A DNA stretch of 10,651 bases from Erysipelotrichaceae bacterium. Its GTDB lineage: Bacteria; Bacillota_I; Bacilli_A; RFN20; CAG-826. Position 1 is the stretch's first letter. The number at the start of each line of letters is the position of its first letter. Below are positions 8,801 to 10,651 of the stretch, one piece after another. The notes below the pieces were generated by a model, which was not told the DNA's origin, did not search any database, and was given only the letters and a program-made list of their open reading frames with translations. Location: NCBI GenBank assembly GCA_012729405.1, contig JAAYDH010000103.1, positions 1 through 10,651 on the forward strand, in the 5' to 3' direction. The position numbers were made by a program, and so were the translations under genes.

Positions 8801-8898
8801 CCTTGTTTATCGATTGATCGGACTATTTTCTTAATCGTCAAACCACTCTTTAAAAAAGAGTAGCAGGAGATTATGTGGATAGGCGCGAATTTACTCAT
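5851..8898 (-). CDS. dnaE: DNA polymerase III alpha subunit, DnaE type
   Basis: 1015 residues, about 100 shorter than B. subtilis DnaE. The N-terminal PHP domain (1-~270) is degraded: the HxH pair reads HII (8-10), the following acidic residue is lost (FLKSG) and the DH motif reads ISDFDG (39-44), so metal-dependent proofreading is unlikely. The polymerase core is intact: GAGRGSSAGSLVSYLL (327-341), PDIDVDF with catalytic D368 and D370, the third aspartate D520 in KMDFLG, and ALNRPGPM (598-605). A helix-hairpin-helix region runs near 790-845 (LINAGAFD) and an OB fold fills ~935-1012, after which the protein ends without a tau-binding tail. In Firmicutes this enzyme extends primers, mainly on the lagging strand, and hands over to PolC. 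The ATG at 8898 has no properly spaced Shine-Dalgarno (AGGT is 2 nt away) but is followed at once by the PHP motif, so no later start fits; a promoter ends 6 nt upstream. Translation of polA begins 2 nt after its stop. Confidence 0.97.
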   Translation of the reverse strand: MSKFAPIHIISCYSFLKSGLTIKKIVRSIDKQGYSGAGISDFDGMYGVPEFVHAMEEVKKPYLIGLNITIEGANLSLYVLNEEGYHHLININTASQKDELNLDTLQSNSGGLACVIETNHGAFQEKFSLLEKVDTNFTKWLSEFAKPFGERFYLGIEIVDKSSKAMMDKVRQFAKDYSYRCIAFPRVRYEKKDDAIVLKIVSAISEGINIKEKKAEGYEYFMAETAYHKIYSEDEIEATFTLLKQSEFSFMQKRGEMLHYSGRDADEELKEMAFAKLKSLSLDNKLEYFERLNYELSTISSMGYSDYFLLVQDYVNWAKNQGILVGAGRGSSAGSLVSYLLNITEVDPIHYRLQFERFLNPARKSMPDIDVDFMDIKREDVIQYMRDKYGHNKVSTIVTFQSILARQAIRDIGRVYQYPERHIVLLSKAISNPRYSLGQAYKYLPEFQKLVDSDAYFKEFVSLAGKIEGLPRQSGQHAAGIILNNTPIGDSIPVSIDFNDNYISQYEAEYLEEQGFLKMDFLGIRNLTTVSVCVDLINTHYPDVHLDKMNIPYDTPEIFGLISSGHTIGLFQIETAVMRRGIQTLKPSCFEDVVALIALNRPGPMAYLKNYALRRDGKEEIVYLSDDLKDILAPTYGIIVYQEQINQIASVMAGLSPAEADNFRRAVSKKDKAVLLSLGKEFIEGSIKTGHSEAVSKAVFNDIMKFADYGFNRSHSVVYAVLACRMAWLKAHYPLEFYVALLETSMSANDTKFIENISEMKALGIKILPPDINESEMSFSINEKSLLFPLNSISGINDLLAEAIIQERVNGPYKDFFDFVVRLFPSKITETQVLKLINAGAFDNIYKSRASLRNTAKAALQYAQLVSDDDGQLNLGIAAIAPPEIMEENDDPIENLDLEYETIGVMLSSNILDYKKDLLQAKNIVPISDLAEGNEVNIVGIVKVKKVVKTKKGASMAFVRVFDQSGDIEVTIFPKLFAEKSALLEKNNIIVIKGRYEVRNDESSFLAENIENLEN

Positions 8899-8904
8899 AC
8901 ACCT

Positions 8905-8932
8905 AGTATATGCTAAAACGTTAGTTTGTTTA
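8905..8932 (-). promoter_or_regulatory. Predicted sigma-A promoter of the dnaE-polA-mutM/coaE operon
   Basis: On the - strand TATACT (8910-8905) is a good -10 box, with TAAACA (8932-8927) 16 nt upstream as a 4-of-6 match to TTGACA. The expected transcription start, 7 nt past the -10 box, is base 8898, the A of the dnaE ATG itself, which suggests a leaderless mRNA. The -35 box touches the U-tract of the nrnA terminator, so dnaE needs its own promoter exactly here. Confidence 0.6.
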
Positions 8933-8963
8933 AATAAAAAAGGTAACCATTTGGCTACCTTTT
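8931..8963 (-). terminator. Intrinsic terminator after nrnA
   Basis: On the - strand 8963-8953 pairs with 8948-8938 as an uninterrupted 11-bp stem (one G-U; GGTAGCC side against GGTTACC side) around an AAAT loop, followed by TTTATTTA beyond the U's of the stem end. It begins 11 bases after the nrnA stop. Read on the + strand the same site has a mismatch (A against C) and no gene to end, so it serves the - strand. Confidence 0.88.
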
Positions 8964-8974
8964 AGTTCGTTGAT

Positions 8975-9958
8975 TTAGAACAATTTGTCTAACTCGGCGA
9001 TGAATCTTGGCAAGTCATCGAGCGAATTTATTTTCGCTCCGGAAGCTTGAGGGTGTCCGCCGCCTTCGAATATCGCTGCTACACTGTTGATGGATTTTCC
9101 CTTGGAACGAATTGAGATTCTCCAGCAGTGATCAGCCGGGTCTTCGGTAATCGAGCACCACGCATTGATGCCATCGATATTAGCAAAGATGTTGACGTTC
9201 TCTTTGCCTCTTTCGGTGGTGATTTTTAAATCCTTTTGGATTTGGGCATCCAGCACATAGTAGGCAACCCCCTTAGGAGAAACTGAGAAGTGATTCAAGA
9301 TATAAGCGGTCACATACAGGTCATCAAGTTGTTTTTGATACATTTTTTGATAGACTTGGTTGATATTCAATCCAGATTCGAGCAAGTATCCAGCGATGGC
9401 AAAGGTATGGGCGGTAGTAGAAGAGTATTGGAATCTTCCTGAGTCACCAGCAAGAGCGGCGTAGAAGTATCCAGCTGCTTCGGGGGTCATCTTGTATTTG
9501 CCCTTGAAGTTAATTAGCGCGTTGACGATGTTTTCAGACACCGCTGCGCCGTTGGTGTTGACCATGTCGACATTGCCGTAATTTTCAACGTGAGGGTGGT
9601 GGTCCATCTTCACTTTGAATTTGGCTTTTTTCCATCTTGGATCAGCGATGCGATTGATATTAGCTGTATCTAGGATGATGGCTAAGAATGGTTTCTTGAA
9701 CCACTCTTCGGATAAGTCATCCATTGGTGGAAACAAGCGAGGGGTGAAAGTGACGTGATTGTCACCTAAAACTCTAACCTCTTTGTTTGGGAAGTTATCT
9801 TTGATCCAAGTAGCCAAACCCATTTGCGAACCAAGAGCATCATAGTCTGGTTTGCTGTGGCGGAAAATGGCGATGCGGTCATATCGTTTGATCGCTCGAT
9901 GTAATCGGGAGATATCACTCTTGTGATTCTCGGCGAATTGTTTAAAAATTTCTTTCAT
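8975..9958 (-). CDS. nrnA: DHH/DHHA1 phosphoesterase, nanoRNase / pAp phosphatase NrnA type
   Basis: 327 residues, the usual length. The N-terminal DHH domain has all its motifs: FRHSKPDYDALGS (H34, D38, D40), ILDTANINR (D97), the signature DHHPHVENYG (D119, H120, H121) and AGDSGRFQYSST (D172), which together bind two metal ions. The C-terminal DHHA1 domain ends in EGGGHPQASGAKI (298-310), which binds the substrate. Members degrade 2-5 nt RNAs from the 5' or 3' end and dephosphorylate pAp to AMP; related enzymes in Mollicutes and streptococci also split pApA from c-di-AMP breakdown, so the exact substrate range is open. It is cytosolic, with no signal peptide. The start at 9958 is fixed by an in-frame TAA two codons upstream, yet the only Shine-Dalgarno lies 19 nt away. 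It is 7 nt after the ackA stop, so it is read from the ackA transcript, and a strong terminator closes the unit. Confidence 0.92.
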   Translation of the reverse strand: MKEIFKQFAENHKSDISRLHRAIKRYDRIAIFRHSKPDYDALGSQMGLATWIKDNFPNKEVRVLGDNHVTFTPRLFPPMDDLSEEWFKKPFLAIILDTANINRIADPRWKKAKFKVKMDHHPHVENYGNVDMVNTNGAAVSENIVNALINFKGKYKMTPEAAGYFYAALAGDSGRFQYSSTTAHTFAIAGYLLESGLNINQVYQKMYQKQLDDLYVTAYILNHFSVSPKGVAYYVLDAQIQKDLKITTERGKENVNIFANIDGINAWCSITEDPADHCWRISIRSKGKSINSVAAIFEGGGHPQASGAKINSLDDLPRFIAELDKLF

Positions 9959-9984
9959 ATATTAATTAATATTGTGTCTCCTTT
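9959..9984 (-). promoter_or_regulatory. nrnA translation initiation region with a 14-base palindrome between Shine-Dalgarno and ATG
   Basis: AAAGGAG (9984-9978) is an excellent Shine-Dalgarno, followed by ACACA and then ATATTAATTAATAT (9972-9959), a perfect palindrome directly before the ATG at 9958. As linear RNA the spacing is 19 nt, too long. A 5-bp A-U hairpin with an AAUU loop would leave 5 unpaired nt between the Shine-Dalgarno and the hairpin. The ackA stop (9968-9966) is inside the palindrome, so reinitiation by ribosomes leaving ackA is the other option. Confidence 0.5.
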
Positions 9985-10651
9985 ATACACATATCATAAG
10001 CATCGCGAGCAATCATCACTTCTTCGTTAGTGGGAATGACCGCGACTTTAACTTTGCTTTCGGGGGTCGAAATAAGAGCCTCTTTGCCGTGGATGCTGTC
10101 ATTGATTTTGTCATCAATTTTAATACCTAAAGCCTCTTTGACTTGATTGATAACCTCACGGCGGGTTCTTGGTTCATTTTCCCCGATACCAGCAGAGAAA
10201 ATAATGAGGTCACATCCACCTAAGCGGACAAAGTATTGACCGATGAAATCAGCGATACGGCGGATAAATAATTTATTTGCGAGGATGCATTTCTCATCGC
10301 CTCTATCCGCACCCGCAAGGACATCGCGAGAGTCGGAATATCCACAAATGCCGAGGAATCCTGATTTCTTATTGAACATCTGATAAACTTCTTCAGCTGT
10401 TTTGCCTGTGACGGTGGCAACATAATTGAAAACGCTGGGATCCATATCACCAGTTCTTGTGCACATCATAATGCCTCCGAGTGGGGTGAGACCCATTGAG
10501 GTAGCGACACATTTACCGTCTTTAATCGCGGTGATGGATGCTCCACTTCCGATATGGCAGGAAATGATGCGTGGGTGTTCAACCCCGGGAAGGAATTTTA
10601 ACCCTTCTTCGGATAAATACTTGTGGCTGGTTCCGTGCGCTCCGTAGCGGC
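9966..10651 (-). CDS. ackA: Acetate kinase, C-terminal part (5' end beyond the right edge)
   Basis: The frame stays open from the stop at 9966 to the window edge, giving 227 of about 400 residues; the ATG at 10496 is internal, since the 51 codons before it continue the family sequence. Those codons give RYGAHGTSHKYL and CHIGSGASITAIKDGK, followed by TSMGLTPLGG and MCTRTGDMDP, all acetate kinase landmarks: the conserved His of the HLGNGAS motif (here HIGSGAS), the catalytic Arg in the TRTGD motif and, near the end, TNEEVMIARD with the metal-binding Glu. The enzyme interconverts acetyl phosphate + ADP and acetate + ATP in the cytosol, ending fermentation through phosphotransacetylase. The fold is the ASKHA type. 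Departures from the commonest sequence are N to S in HIGSG and G to C in MCTRTG; a propionate or butyrate preference cannot be excluded. It leads a unit with nrnA 7 nt downstream. Confidence 0.95.
   Translation of the reverse strand, partial: RYGAHGTSHKYLSEEGLKFLPGVEHPRIISCHIGSGASITAIKDGKCVATSMGLTPLGGIMMCTRTGDMDPSVFNYVATVTGKTAEEVYQMFNKKSGFLGICGYSDSRDVLAGADRGDEKCILANKLFIRRIADFIGQYFVRLGGCDLIIFSAGIGENEPRTRREVINQVKEALGIKIDDKINDSIHGKEALISTPESKVKVAVIPTNEEVMIARDAYDMCIKETQY

Noticed and set aside
1..10651. A novel defence, mobile or CRISPR system
   Set aside because: Every gene belongs to a known housekeeping family, the coding regions abut, and I saw no transposase, integrase, array of repeats or compositional break.

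Overview
The window looks like chromosomal core DNA from a low-GC Firmicute on the Mollicutes/Erysipelotrichia side of the Bacilli. The evidence is Gram-positive-type DnaB and DnaI helicase-loading proteins, a PolA of Bacillus type with a worn-out proofreading domain, an NrnA-type DHH phosphodiesterase, AT-rich spacers, and TAA as the stop codon of all seven genes. The order dnaE-polA-mutM-coaE is, as I recall it, also the order in Mycoplasma genitalium (MG261, MG262, mutM, coaE region), although here PolA is full length. No in-frame TGA occurs in any gene and Trp is read from TGG, so a standard code fits. I cannot name a species.

Layout: bases 1-1858 on the + strand hold the 3' part of dnaB followed by dnaI, with overlapping ends. 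Everything from 1830 to the right edge lies on the - strand. In reading order this is ackA (5' end off the window), nrnA, an intrinsic terminator, a separate dnaE promoter, then dnaE, polA and one ORF that fuses MutM (8-oxoguanine glycosylase) to CoaE (dephospho-CoA kinase). The two blocks converge and their coding ends overlap by 29 bp. Coding density is very high: the only noncoding stretch longer than 15 bases is 8899-8974, which holds the nrnA terminator and the dnaE promoter.

Function: dnaB and dnaI load the replicative helicase. dnaE, polA and mutM form a lesion-repair and lagging-strand synthesis operon, with CoaE carried along as the C-terminal half of MutM. nrnA (nanoRNA and pAp turnover) and ackA (acetate/ATP) make up a second transcription unit.

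No defence island, mobile element, CRISPR array or RNA gene is visible. The unusual points are the MutM-CoaE fusion, with what looks like the fossil coaE ribosome-binding site still at its junction; an arginine in place of the Walker A lysine in DnaI; a dnaE promoter placed so that the mRNA should be leaderless; and an nrnA start whose Shine-Dalgarno lies 19 nt away across a perfect 14-base palindrome.
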